Shown: piece after piece, positions 32,920 to 41,022 of the stretch
Numbering within the stretch: position 1 is the stretch's first letter
Layout of the letters: the number at the start of each line of letters is the position of its first letter
NCBI RefSeq assembly: GCF_018449725.1
Contig: NZ_JAAVVC010000026.1
Location: 46,624-110,623 of the forward strand
Length of the DNA: 64,000 nucleotides
DNA from: Pseudomonas sp. dw_612
Lineage (GTDB): Bacteria; Pseudomonadota; Gammaproteobacteria; Pseudomonadales; Pseudomonadaceae
Reading direction: 5' to 3'
Translations under genes and position numbers: made by a program
Notes under the pieces: generated by a model
Told to the model about the DNA's origin: nothing
Database searches by the model: none
The model's input: only the letters and a program-made list of their open reading frames with translations

Positions 32920-33704
32920 GAGGTTTGAACTGGTTCAATGCGTTGAGTGCCGGCGCCAAACCGGTCGAAGGTTTGCCGGCGTCGTTGAAAGTCGCTGACG
33001 GCTTTTTGGGTGATCAACCCGTGCGATTTATCGCGGTGGTGACTGACCCCGACAACCGCTTCCCCCGCGCCCGCCATGGTGAAGTGGGTTTGCTGGAAGG
33101 CTGGGGTTTGGCCAAGGCTGTTGATGAAACTATTGCGGCGGATGCCGACAAAGCGCAGAAGCGCGCCTTGGTCGCCATCGTCGACGTACCGAGCCAAGCC
33201 TACGGTCGCCGCGAAGAAGCCCTCGGCATTCACCAGGCATTGGCCGGTGCGGCGGACAGTTACGCTCGCGCACGTTTGGCCGGGCATGCCGTGATCGGTT
33301 TGCTGGTGGGCAAGGCGATGTCCGGGGCGTTTCTCGCTCACGGGTATCAGGCCAACCGCTTAATTGCCCTGCGTGATCCGGGCGTGATGGTGCATGCCAT
33401 GGGCAAGGCCTCGGCGGCCCGGGTGACGTTGCGCAGTGTTGAAGAACTCGAAGCCCTGGCCGCCAGCGTGCCGCCGATGGCGTATGACATCGACAGCTAC
33501 GCCAGCCTCGGTTTGCTCTGGGAAACCCTGTCGGTGGAACAGATTGAACAGCCGACGGCGCAGGATCTGACGCGCGTGACGGAGTGCCTGAATCAGGCGA
33601 TCAGCGATGTCGCCGCCAGCGGTCGCGATTTGAGCAGCCGCTTGGGCGCCAGCAATCGCGCCGCGTCGAGCAAGGTTCGCGAACTGCTGAGGGCGCAGTG
33701 GTGA
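32916..33704 (+). CDS. mdcE: Malonate decarboxylase gamma subunit
   Basis: 262 residues, partner of MdcD in the decarboxylase. Family segments are VTDPDNRFPRARHGEVGL, IVDVPSQAYGRREEALG and GKAMSGAFLAHGYQANR. The start overlaps mdcD by four bases (ATGA) and the stop overlaps mdcG. Confidence 0.96.
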   Translation: MRGLNWFNALSAGAKPVEGLPASLKVADGFLGDQPVRFIAVVTDPDNRFPRARHGEVGLLEGWGLAKAVDETIAADADKAQKRALVAIVDVPSQAYGRREEALGIHQALAGAADSYARARLAGHAVIGLLVGKAMSGAFLAHGYQANRLIALRDPGVMVHAMGKASAARVTLRSVEELEALAASVPPMAYDIDSYASLGLLWETLSVEQIEQPTAQDLTRVTECLNQAISDVAASGRDLSSRLGASNRAASSKVRELLRAQW

Positions 33705-34318
33705 ACACGTTTCTGGCGCACGACTTGCTCTGGGGCATGAGCCCGGCGCAGTTGCCCGCCGACGCGCCCGCGTGGGCGATTGAGTCCCTCGGTGCCGGTC
33801 AGCCTGTGGTGGTTCGGCGGGCGTTGAGCGCGCCGGGTCAGGTGGCCGTCGGGGTGCGTGGGCCGTTACGTGAACAGCGTTATGCGACGGTGATGTCGGT
33901 GGATTCGATTCAGCGCCGGGTCAAACCGGAAGAACTTTGTCATGTTTCGCTGGATCGGGATCTGCCAGCCTTGCGTGCCCTGACTCAGGTGCGGGCGATG
34001 CTGGATGCCAGTGGTCGGGTTTGGGGCATCAGCGGCAGCGCCGGGTTTGAGTTGGCCAGCGGTATCGAAGCGCTGCATGAGCGCAGCGATCTCGACCTGA
34101 TCCTGCGCACACCGCAGCCGTTGGGGCGTGAACAGGCTCGGGAATGGGTGAAGATTTTTGATACCGCCGCATGCCAGGTGGACATGCAGTTGCAAACACC
34201 TTTGGGTGCCGTTGCGCTGCGCGAATGGGCCGGTCCTGCGCGTCGGGTCCTGCTGAAAAATGCGCGCGAAGCCTGCCTGGTGATTGATCCGTGGAACCCT
34301 CAGGAGCAAGCAGCGTGA
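33701..34318 (+). CDS. mdcG: Phosphoribosyl-dephospho-CoA transferase MdcG (holo-ACP synthase)
   Basis: 205 residues from GTG 33701, which overlaps the mdcE stop by four bases. MdcG attaches the prosthetic group made by MdcB to MdcC. The nucleotidyltransferase-like motif GISGSAGFELASG followed by RSDLDLIL carries the expected acidic residues. FLAHDLLWG at the N-terminus is typical. Confidence 0.94.
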   Translation: MNTFLAHDLLWGMSPAQLPADAPAWAIESLGAGQPVVVRRALSAPGQVAVGVRGPLREQRYATVMSVDSIQRRVKPEELCHVSLDRDLPALRALTQVRAMLDASGRVWGISGSAGFELASGIEALHERSDLDLILRTPQPLGREQAREWVKIFDTAACQVDMQLQTPLGAVALREWAGPARRVLLKNAREACLVIDPWNPQEQAA

Positions 34319-35226
34319 GCAGCCTGCTGGTGTTCCCCGGCCAAGGCGCGCAGCAGCCGGGCATGCTGCAGCGTTTGCCTCGGGAAACGGTGAATGAGGC
34401 GAGTGAAATCCTCGGCGAAGACGCGTTGCTGCTGGATTGCGCCGAGGCGTTTAAGACGACGCGGGCGGTTCAGCTTTGCCTGCTGATCGCTGGAGTTGCG
34501 GCTTCACGGCAACTGTTGGAACCAGCGGATTACGTAGCCGGATTGTCCATCGGCGCCTATCCGGCAGCGGTAGTCGCCGGGGCCCTGAGTTTCAGCGATG
34601 CGCTGCACTTGGTCAGCCTGCGCGGTGAGTTGATGCAACAGGCTTATCCACAGGGCTACGGCATGACCGCGATCATCGGTCTGGATTTATCCACAGTCGA
34701 AGATTTGCTGGCGCAGGTGCATAGCATCGAATCGCCAGTTTATCTGGCCAATATCAACGCCGATAACCAGGTGGTGATTGCGGGCAGCGACGAAGCGATG
34801 AAAGCTGTGGCGAAGTTGGCGAAAAGTCGGGGTGCAGGTCTGGCCAAACGTCTGGCTGTCAGCGTCCCGTCGCACTGTCCTTTACTGGACGCACCCGCGA
34901 AAACCCTGGCAGAAGCTTTCGCCAAAGTGACACTGAAAACACCGACGATGGGTTACCTCAGCGGCAGTCGCGCGCGGCCCATCGTCAACATTGAAGCCCT
35001 GCGCGACGACCTCGCTTTCAACATGTGCCGCGTCGTCGATTGGCGCGGCACCGTGCAAAGCGCTTACGAGCGTGGCGTGCGTCTACACATCGAACTGCCG
35101 CCCGGTGCGGTGTTAACCGGGCTGGCGCGCCGGGTGTTCGAGCCGGGCACCGTGATTGCTTTCGACGGTGCCCGGCTGGACACCTTGCAAGCGCTGTTGC
35201 GTGAGGAGGGAAGCCGCCAATCCTAG
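34315..35226 (+). CDS. mdcH: Malonyl-CoA:ACP transacylase MdcH
   Basis: 303 residues from GTG 34315, overlapping the mdcG stop. It primes the ACP with malonyl from malonyl-CoA. FPGQGAQQPGM at the start, the nucleophile Ser in AGLSIGAYPAAV, and His in SVPSHCPLL are the standard acyltransferase residues. It is the last enzyme gene; the 67-base gap before madL is the first real spacing in the cluster. Confidence 0.95.
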   Translation: MSSLLVFPGQGAQQPGMLQRLPRETVNEASEILGEDALLLDCAEAFKTTRAVQLCLLIAGVAASRQLLEPADYVAGLSIGAYPAAVVAGALSFSDALHLVSLRGELMQQAYPQGYGMTAIIGLDLSTVEDLLAQVHSIESPVYLANINADNQVVIAGSDEAMKAVAKLAKSRGAGLAKRLAVSVPSHCPLLDAPAKTLAEAFAKVTLKTPTMGYLSGSRARPIVNIEALRDDLAFNMCRVVDWRGTVQSAYERGVRLHIELPPGAVLTGLARRVFEPGTVIAFDGARLDTLQALLREEGSRQS

Positions 35227-35293
35227 AACACCGACTCAGGCTTGCGAAGCACAAAAACAACAACTTCGACGATGCACTTTGAGGACTACAACA

Positions 35294-35710
35294 ATGATTA
35301 TTTACGGTGTGGCGCTGTTGGCGATCTGTACGCTGGCAGGGGTGATTCTGGGGGATGCGCTGGGCGTGTTATTGGGCGTCAAGTCCAACGTCGGCGGAGT
35401 CGGGATCGCGATGATCCTGCTGATCTGCGCGCGGCTGTACATGCAAAAACGCGGTGGCATGACCAAGGATTGCGAGATGGGCGTCGGCTTCTGGGGCGCG
35501 ATGTACATTCCGGTGGTGGTGGCGATGGCGGCGCAACAAAACGTCGTGACCGCGTTGCACGGTGGCCCGGTGGCGGTGTTGGCGGCCATCGGTTCGGTGG
35601 TGATCTGCGGCTGCACGATTGCCCTGATCAGCCGGACTCATAAAGGCGAGCCCTTGCCCGATGAACCGGCGGAAGTGACCCCGCTCGGCACCCCAGTAGG
35701 AGGTCGCTGA
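35294..35710 (+). CDS. madL: Malonate transporter subunit MadL
   Basis: 138 residues with four hydrophobic stretches (beginning MIIYGVALLAICTLAGVILG). The family motif region GGMTKDCEMGVGFWGAMYIP is present. MadL and MadM together form a malonate uptake system. It replaces the MdcF carrier of other mdc clusters and ends one base before madM. Confidence 0.94.
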   Translation: MIIYGVALLAICTLAGVILGDALGVLLGVKSNVGGVGIAMILLICARLYMQKRGGMTKDCEMGVGFWGAMYIPVVVAMAAQQNVVTALHGGPVAVLAAIGSVVICGCTIALISRTHKGEPLPDEPAEVTPLGTPVGGR

Positions 35711-35711
35711 T

Positions 35712-36476
35712 ATGTGGGAACTCATTGATAAAGGCCTGACCGCCAATGGTCTGGTCACCGCGTTCGCGTTCGTCGGCGTCATCATGTGGGTCTCGGTGGT
35801 GTTGTCCAAACGCCTGACCTACGGACGCATTCACGGCTCGGCGATTGCCATCGTCATCGGTCTGGTGCTGGCTTGGGTCGGCGGCACCATGACCGGCGGG
35901 CAAAAAGGCCTGGCGGATCTGTCGTTATTCTCTGGCATCGGTTTGATGGGCGGCGCCATGCTGCGGGATTTCGCCATTGTGGCGACCGCGTTCGAAGTGC
36001 AAGCCACCGAAGCGAAAAAGGCCGGGTTGGTCGGCGCGATTGCGCTGCTGCTGGGCACGGTGTTGCCGTTCATTGTCGGCGCGAGCATTGCCTGGGCCTT
36101 CGGCTATCGCGATGCGATCAGCATGACCACCATCGGCGCGGGCGCGGTGACGTACATCGTCGGGCCGGTGACCGGGGCGGCGATTGGTGCCAGTTCGGAT
36201 GTGGTGGCGTTGTCGATTGCTACCGGGTTGATCAAAGCGATTCTGGTGATGGTCGGCACGCCGATGGCCGCGAAATGGATGGGCCTGGATAACCCGCGTT
36301 CGGCGATGGTGTTTGGCGGGTTGGCCGGAACCGTGAGTGGCGTGACGGCGGGGCTGGCGGCGACGGATCGGCGGTTGGTGCCTTATGGCGCGTTGACTGC
36401 GACGTTCCATACCGGGCTTGGCTGTTTGCTTGGGCCTTCGTTGTTGTACTTCATTGTTCGCGGGATTGTGGGGTAG
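35712..36476 (+). CDS. madM: Malonate transporter subunit MadM
   Basis: 254 residues with several membrane helices rich in Gly and Ala. Family segments include GSAIAIVIGLVLAWVGGTMTGGQKG and GAGAVTYIVGPVTGAAIGAS split over consecutive helices. It acts with MadL at the inner membrane. A large inverted repeat follows, facing the convergent mdcR. Confidence 0.94.
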   Translation: MWELIDKGLTANGLVTAFAFVGVIMWVSVVLSKRLTYGRIHGSAIAIVIGLVLAWVGGTMTGGQKGLADLSLFSGIGLMGGAMLRDFAIVATAFEVQATEAKKAGLVGAIALLLGTVLPFIVGASIAWAFGYRDAISMTTIGAGAVTYIVGPVTGAAIGASSDVVALSIATGLIKAILVMVGTPMAAKWMGLDNPRSAMVFGGLAGTVSGVTAGLAATDRRLVPYGALTATFHTGLGCLLGPSLLYFIVRGIVG

Positions 36477-36486
36477 GCCGCAAAAG

Positions 36487-36654
36487 CCACCCCTCACCCC
36501 AGCCCTCTCCCCATAGGGGAGAGGGGGAAAGGGAGCCGATCTTCAGGCTTCTCAACTCTTGAGTTCGGCTCGATATTTCAGGTCGATGTAGCTCGAAAGA
36601 ACCACTCGGTCAGCTCCCTCTCCCCTCTGGGGAGAGGGCTGGGGTGAGGGGTGG
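36487..36654. repeat. Inverted repeat with perfect 26-base arms between madM and mdcR
   Basis: The left arm 36487-36512 begins CCACCCCTCACCCCAGCCCT; the right arm 36629-36654 is its exact reverse complement. Further GAGGGG/CCCCTC stems lie inside each half. Both genes converge on it, so it may act as a two-way transcription stop. Similar CCCTCACCCCAGCCCTCTCC repeats are widespread in proteobacteria. Confidence 0.75.
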
Positions 36655-36661
36655 CTCTCAA

Positions 36662-37582
36662 TCACCCCACCACATTCCGATTCGCATACATCCGACACTC
36701 CGCCAACAACGCCAGCAGATTCGGATCGCGCTCCTTGGCCTTGAGGAACACCACGCCAATGTGCTGCTGCAACCGATACTTTTCCTGCAACGGGATGAGC
36801 TTCACCCGGTTTTCATACACCGCCGCAATCCGCCCCGGCAGCAACGCATAACCCACCCCCGAACTGACCATGCTCAGCAGGGTGAAGATGTCGTTGACCT
36901 GCATCGCCACTTTCGGCTCGAACCCCGCCTGCTTGAACACCCGAATCCCGTCCTGGTGCGTGGCGAAGCCCTGGGTCAGGGTGATGAAGGTTTCGTCGCG
37001 CACTTCCGCGAGGTCGACTTCGGCCCGTTGGGCAAACTTCGAATCCGCCGGGGTGGCGAGGAAGATGTCGTCGGAGAACAGCTGGATATGCTCGCAGTCC
37101 GGGTCGTTGACGCTATCGTCCAGGGACACCAGGATCGCGTCGACTTCCATGTTCTTGAGCTTGTAGAGCAGGTCGATGTTGGAGCCGAGGATCAGGTCGA
37201 TATTGAGTTCGCTGCGACGAATCTTCAGGCCCATGATCAACTGCGGCACGGTCTTCACCGTCAATGAATACAGCGAGCCAAGCTTGAAGCGTTCCGCCGA
37301 AAACCCGGCGGCTTCGCGGGTCAGGCGCACGCTTTCGACCACGTCCTGAATCAACTTCTGCGCCCGTTCTTCCAGCACATACGCGCTTTCCAGTGGCGTC
37401 AGGTTGCGGCCCTCGTGTTTGAACAACGGGCAGCGCAGGGCACTTTCCAGGGAGTGAATGGCGCGGTGCACGCTGACGTTACTGGTCTGCAACTCGGCGG
37501 CGGCCCGGGCCAGGTTGCCGGTGCGCATAAAGGCCAGGAACACCTCGAGTTTTTTCAGGGTCAACTCTTCGTCGATCAGCAT
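36662..37582 (-). CDS. mdcR: LysR-type regulator of malonate use, MdcR
   Basis: 306 residues from ATG 37582 (starts MLIDEELTLKKLEVF); an upstream in-frame start at 37642 lies inside a repeat. The N-terminal helix-turn-helix (GNLARAAAELQTSNVSVHRAIHSLE split over two helices) and the LysR effector domain (about 90-300) are clear. It should activate mdc-mad transcription in response to malonate. The gene converges on the operon it is expected to control. Confidence 0.9.
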   Translation of the reverse strand: MLIDEELTLKKLEVFLAFMRTGNLARAAAELQTSNVSVHRAIHSLESALRCPLFKHEGRNLTPLESAYVLEERAQKLIQDVVESVRLTREAAGFSAERFKLGSLYSLTVKTVPQLIMGLKIRRSELNIDLILGSNIDLLYKLKNMEVDAILVSLDDSVNDPDCEHIQLFSDDIFLATPADSKFAQRAEVDLAEVRDETFITLTQGFATHQDGIRVFKQAGFEPKVAMQVNDIFTLLSMVSSGVGYALLPGRIAAVYENRVKLIPLQEKYRLQQHIGVVFLKAKERDPNLLALLAECRMYANRNVVG

Positions 37583-37641
37583 CGCGCGGACTCTTTTTGG
37601 AATGACCTGATTGTGCACGTAAGTGGGTTCTTGTAGGAGCA

Positions 37642-37754
37642 TGTAGGAGCTGTCGAGTGAAACGAGGCTGCGATCTTTTGATCTTCGGCGTCTTCAAGGG
37701 CGCCGCAGATCAATGTCAAAAGATCGCAGCCTCGTTTCTCTCGACAGCTCCTAC
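37642..37754. repeat. REPIN of the GTAGGAGCTGTCGAGTG type
   Basis: Arms GTAGGAGCTGTCGAGTGAAA and the complement ending GACAGCTCCTAC surround a GATCTTTTGA/TCAAAAGATC stem. Related copies lie at 38421-38516 and, with GCCGAAGGC variants, at several later gaps. Confidence 0.8.
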
Positions 37755-37795
37755 GCCTTGCGCCATGTTGTAGCGAATTTTGAGGAAAGCGATTC

Positions 37796-38413
37796 ATGTA
37801 TCACGGGGAAAGATTGAACGCCTGGACGCATTTGGTCGGGGCGGTGGCGGCGACGGTCGGGGTGGTGTGGATGCTGGTGATCGCCAGCCTGGACGGCAGC
37901 CCGTGGAAGATTGTCAGCGTGGCGATCTACGGATTTACCTTGATGGTGCTCTACAGCGCCTCGACCGTGTACCACAGCGTGCGCGGGCGCAAGAAAGAGA
38001 TCATGCAGAAAGTTGATCACTTTTCGATCTACCTGCTGATCGCCGGCAGCTACACGCCGTTCTGCCTGGTGACCCTGCGTGGGCCGTGGGGCTGGACGTT
38101 GTTCGGGATTGTCTGGGGGCTGGCGCTGATCGGCATCCTGCAAGAGATCAAACCGCGTTCGGAAGCGCGGATTTTGTCGATCGTGATTTACGCGGTGATG
38201 GGCTGGATCGTGCTGGTGGCGGTCAAGCCGCTGCTGGCGGCGCTGGGCTCCACAGGTTTTGCCTGGTTGGCGTCGGGCGGAGTGTTGTACACCGTGGGGA
38301 TCATCTTTTTTGCCCTGGATCATCGCCTGCGGCATGCCCATGGGATCTGGCATTTGTTCGTGATTGCGGGGAGTTTGCTGCACTTCGTCGCGATTTTGCT
38401 TTACGTCTTGTGA
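37796..38413 (+). CDS. trhA: TrhA / hemolysin III family (PAQR) membrane protein
   Basis: 205 residues, seven predicted helices. Conserved polar residues of the family are seen in NAWTHLVG, STVYHSVRG, KVDHFSIYLLIAGSYTPF and HGIWHLFV; the His and Asp residues could bind zinc. Family members have been called hemolysin III and are linked to membrane lipid homeostasis. The gene stands alone between two REPINs. Confidence 0.9.
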   Translation: MYHGERLNAWTHLVGAVAATVGVVWMLVIASLDGSPWKIVSVAIYGFTLMVLYSASTVYHSVRGRKKEIMQKVDHFSIYLLIAGSYTPFCLVTLRGPWGWTLFGIVWGLALIGILQEIKPRSEARILSIVIYAVMGWIVLVAVKPLLAALGSTGFAWLASGGVLYTVGIIFFALDHRLRHAHGIWHLFVIAGSLLHFVAILLYVL

Positions 38414-38420
38414 CGCGGTA

Positions 38421-38516
38421 GATCAAAAGATCGCAGCCTCGTTTCACTCGACAGCTCCTACAGGGTTGGTATTACAACTGTAGGAGCTGTCGAGTGAAAC
38501 GAGGCTGCGATCTTTC
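38421..38516. repeat. REPIN of the GTAGGAGCTGTCGAGTG type
   Basis: Inverted pair GATCAAAAGATCGCAGCCTC / GAGGCTGCGATCTTT with GTAGGAGCTGTCGAGTG cores, between trhA and rsmE, which converge on it. Confidence 0.8.
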
Positions 38517-38521
38517 AAGAT

Positions 38522-39241
38522 TTAGAAGTCACCCCAAAGCTGCTGAGCCACCGCTAAAGCCACCACCGGCGCCGTCTCGGTGCGCAACACCCGAGGCCCA
38601 AGCCGAGCCGCGTGGAAACCCGCGCCCTTGGCCTGATCCACCTCAACATCCGACAACCCGCCCTCCGGCCCGATCAGGAACGCCAGCGTGCCAGGCTTGG
38701 CATGACTCACCAACGGCTCCGCCACCGGATGCAGCACCAACTTCAACTCCGCCTCGGTCTGCTTCAACCAATCCGCCAACAGCAGCGGTGGATGAATCAC
38801 CGGCACCCGTGAACGCCCGCATTGCTCGCAGGCGCTGATTGCCACCTGGCGCCAGTGCATCAGGCGTTTGTCGGCGCGTTCATCCTTCAAGCGGACTTCG
38901 CAGCGGTCGGTGAAGATCGGGGTGATTTCCGTGACGCCCAGTTCGGTGGCTTTCTGAATCGCCCAATCCATCCGCTCGCCACGGGACAAGCCCTGGCCGA
39001 GGTGGATCTGCAACGGCGATTCGACCTGCCCGATAAAGCTTTCATCGAGCTGCACCACCACGCGTTTTTTCCCGACTTCCACCAGCGAGCCGCGAAACTC
39101 GTGGCCCGAGCCGTCGAACAGTTGCACCGCATCACCCTCGGCCATGCGCAGCACGCGGCTGATGTAATGGGCCTGGGCCTCGGGCAACTCGTGTTCGCCG
39201 GTGCTCAGGGGGGCGTCGATAAAGAAGCGGGACAGTCTCAT
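38522..39241 (-). CDS. rsmE: 16S rRNA (uracil-1498-N3)-methyltransferase
   Basis: 239 residues from ATG 39241 (MRLSRFFIDAPL). SPOUT-type knot motifs LIGPEGGLSDVE and LGPRVLRTETAPVVAL close the SAM site; SRGERMDWAIQKATELGV is the other family signature. It methylates U1498 of 16S rRNA. A longer frame upstream reads through a REPIN and is not the gene start. It corresponds to P. aeruginosa PA0419. Confidence 0.95.
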   Translation of the reverse strand: MRLSRFFIDAPLSTGEHELPEAQAHYISRVLRMAEGDAVQLFDGSGHEFRGSLVEVGKKRVVVQLDESFIGQVESPLQIHLGQGLSRGERMDWAIQKATELGVTEITPIFTDRCEVRLKDERADKRLMHWRQVAISACEQCGRSRVPVIHPPLLLADWLKQTEAELKLVLHPVAEPLVSHAKPGTLAFLIGPEGGLSDVEVDQAKGAGFHAARLGPRVLRTETAPVVALAVAQQLWGDF

Positions 39242-39290
39242 CTTGGGTCTCTGGAAAGGGTGTGAATCATCTGGATTTGTGTCGACTTCA

Positions 39291-39355
39291 TTCGCGAGCA
39301 AGCCCGCTCCCACAGGGGAATGCATTCCAAATGTGGGAGCGGGCTTGCTCGCGAA
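39291..39355. repeat. REPIN
   Basis: Inverted pair TTCGCGAGCAAGCCCGCTCC / GTGGGAGCGGGCTTGCTCGC between rsmE and bioA. Confidence 0.85.
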
Positions 39356-39394
39356 GGCGGCGGCCCAGTCACCACAGCAATCAAGCAGGTTCAA

Positions 39395-40801
39395 TCAGCC
39401 CGGATCACGAAACCCCGGGTGAAAGTCCTCAGGCACCGACACGCTGACGCTATTGCGGGTCGCAATGTCGATCCCTTCACTGGCCACTTCAGCCAGGAAA
39501 TCAATCTGCTCCGGGGTAATCACATACGGCGGCAGGAAGTACACCACGCTGCCCAACGGACGAAGTAAAGCACCGCGCTCAAGTGCGTGCTTGAACACTT
39601 TCAAGCCACGCCGCTCCTGCCATGGATAAGCTTCCTTGGTCGCTTTGTCCTTGACCATCTCGATGGCCAGGACCATGCCGGTCTGGCGCACTTCCGCGAC
39701 GTTCGGGTGATCGACCAGGTGCGCGGTGGACGTGGCCATGCGCTGGGCCAGGGCTTTGTTGTTCTCGATGACGTTGTCTTCTTCGAAGATATCCAGTGTC
39801 GCCAGTGCCGCCGCGCACGCCAGCGGGTTGCCGGTGTAGCTGTGGGAATGCAGGAAGGCGCGCAGGGTCGGGTAGTCGTCGTAGAAGGCGCTGTAGACGT
39901 CATCGGTGGTCAGCACCGCCGCCAGCGGCAGGTAACCGCCGGTCAGGGCCTTGGACAGGCACAGGAAGTCCGGGCGGATGCCGGCTTGTTCACAGGCGAA
40001 CATGGTGCCGGTGCGGCCGAAGCCGACGGCGATTTCGTCGTGGATCAAGTGCACGCCATAACGGTCGCAGGCGTCGCGCAGCAACTTGAGGTACACCGGG
40101 TGGTACATGCGCATGCCGCCGGCGCCCTGGATCAACGGCTCCAGAATCACCGCAGCGACAGTGTCGTGGTTCTCGGCCAGGGTCTGTTCCATGGCGGCGA
40201 ACATGTTGCGCGAGTGTTCTTCCCAACTCATGCCGTCGGGGCGCAGGTAGCAATCCGGGCTCGGCACCTTGATGGTGTCCATCAGCAGGGCTTTGTAGGT
40301 TTCGGTGAACAACGGCACGTCGCCGACTGCCATCGCCGCCATGGTTTCGCCGTGATAGCCGTTGGTCAGGGTGACAAAGCGCTTCTTGTTCGGCTGGCCG
40401 CGGTTGAGCCAGTAGTGAAAGCTCATTTTCAGCGCGACTTCGATGCAGGACGAGCCGTTATCGGCGTAGAAGCACCGGGTCAGGCCTTCCGGGGTCATCT
40501 TCACCAGGCGTTCGGACAGCTCGATCACCGGCTGATGGCTGAAACCGGCGAGGATCACGTGTTCCAGTTGATCGACCTGATCCTTGATGCGCTGGTTAAT
40601 GCGCGGGTTGGCGTGGCCAAACACGTTGACCCACCAGGAGCTGACGGCGTCGAGGTAGCGCTTGCCTTCGAAGTCTTCCAGCCAGATGCCTTCACCGCGC
40701 TTGATCGGGATCAGCGGCAGCTGTTCGTGGTCTTTCATCTGGGTGCAGGGGTGCCACAACACGGCCAGGTCCCGTTGCATCCACTGATTATTCAGGCCCA
40801 T
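39395..40801 (-). CDS. bioA: Adenosylmethionine-8-amino-7-oxononanoate aminotransferase
   Basis: 468 residues, fold-type I PLP aminotransferase. It converts KAPA to DAPA in biotin synthesis using SAM as amino donor. LWHPCTQMKDH near the N-terminus, VSSWWVNVFGHANP, TNGYHGET and the PLP lysine in LSKALTGGYLPLA are typical of BioA. The bio operon proper is not here; in P. aeruginosa bioA also sits beside rsmE (PA0420). Confidence 0.96.
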   Translation of the reverse strand: MGLNNQWMQRDLAVLWHPCTQMKDHEQLPLIPIKRGEGIWLEDFEGKRYLDAVSSWWVNVFGHANPRINQRIKDQVDQLEHVILAGFSHQPVIELSERLVKMTPEGLTRCFYADNGSSCIEVALKMSFHYWLNRGQPNKKRFVTLTNGYHGETMAAMAVGDVPLFTETYKALLMDTIKVPSPDCYLRPDGMSWEEHSRNMFAAMEQTLAENHDTVAAVILEPLIQGAGGMRMYHPVYLKLLRDACDRYGVHLIHDEIAVGFGRTGTMFACEQAGIRPDFLCLSKALTGGYLPLAAVLTTDDVYSAFYDDYPTLRAFLHSHSYTGNPLACAAALATLDIFEEDNVIENNKALAQRMATSTAHLVDHPNVAEVRQTGMVLAIEMVKDKATKEAYPWQERRGLKVFKHALERGALLRPLGSVVYFLPPYVITPEQIDFLAEVASEGIDIATRNSVSVSVPEDFHPGFRDPG

Positions 40802-41022
40802 TTACAGTCTCCTCGAGGCGGTCCGCGGCGGGCGCGGGCAAACAATCGCGCAAGCCTATGCAATGCATCGCGCGGGGACAACCCATTGTGTCGATTGAGC
40901 TACTTTGTAAGGGGCGATAGACGTCGCTGGCGGCGTTTTGATGGCTGACGTATTCTTCGCGGTTCTTTGAGCCGTCTGGCTCGCACAACTGCTTTTTCTC
41001 GTGTATTTCCGGAGTTCGCTGA

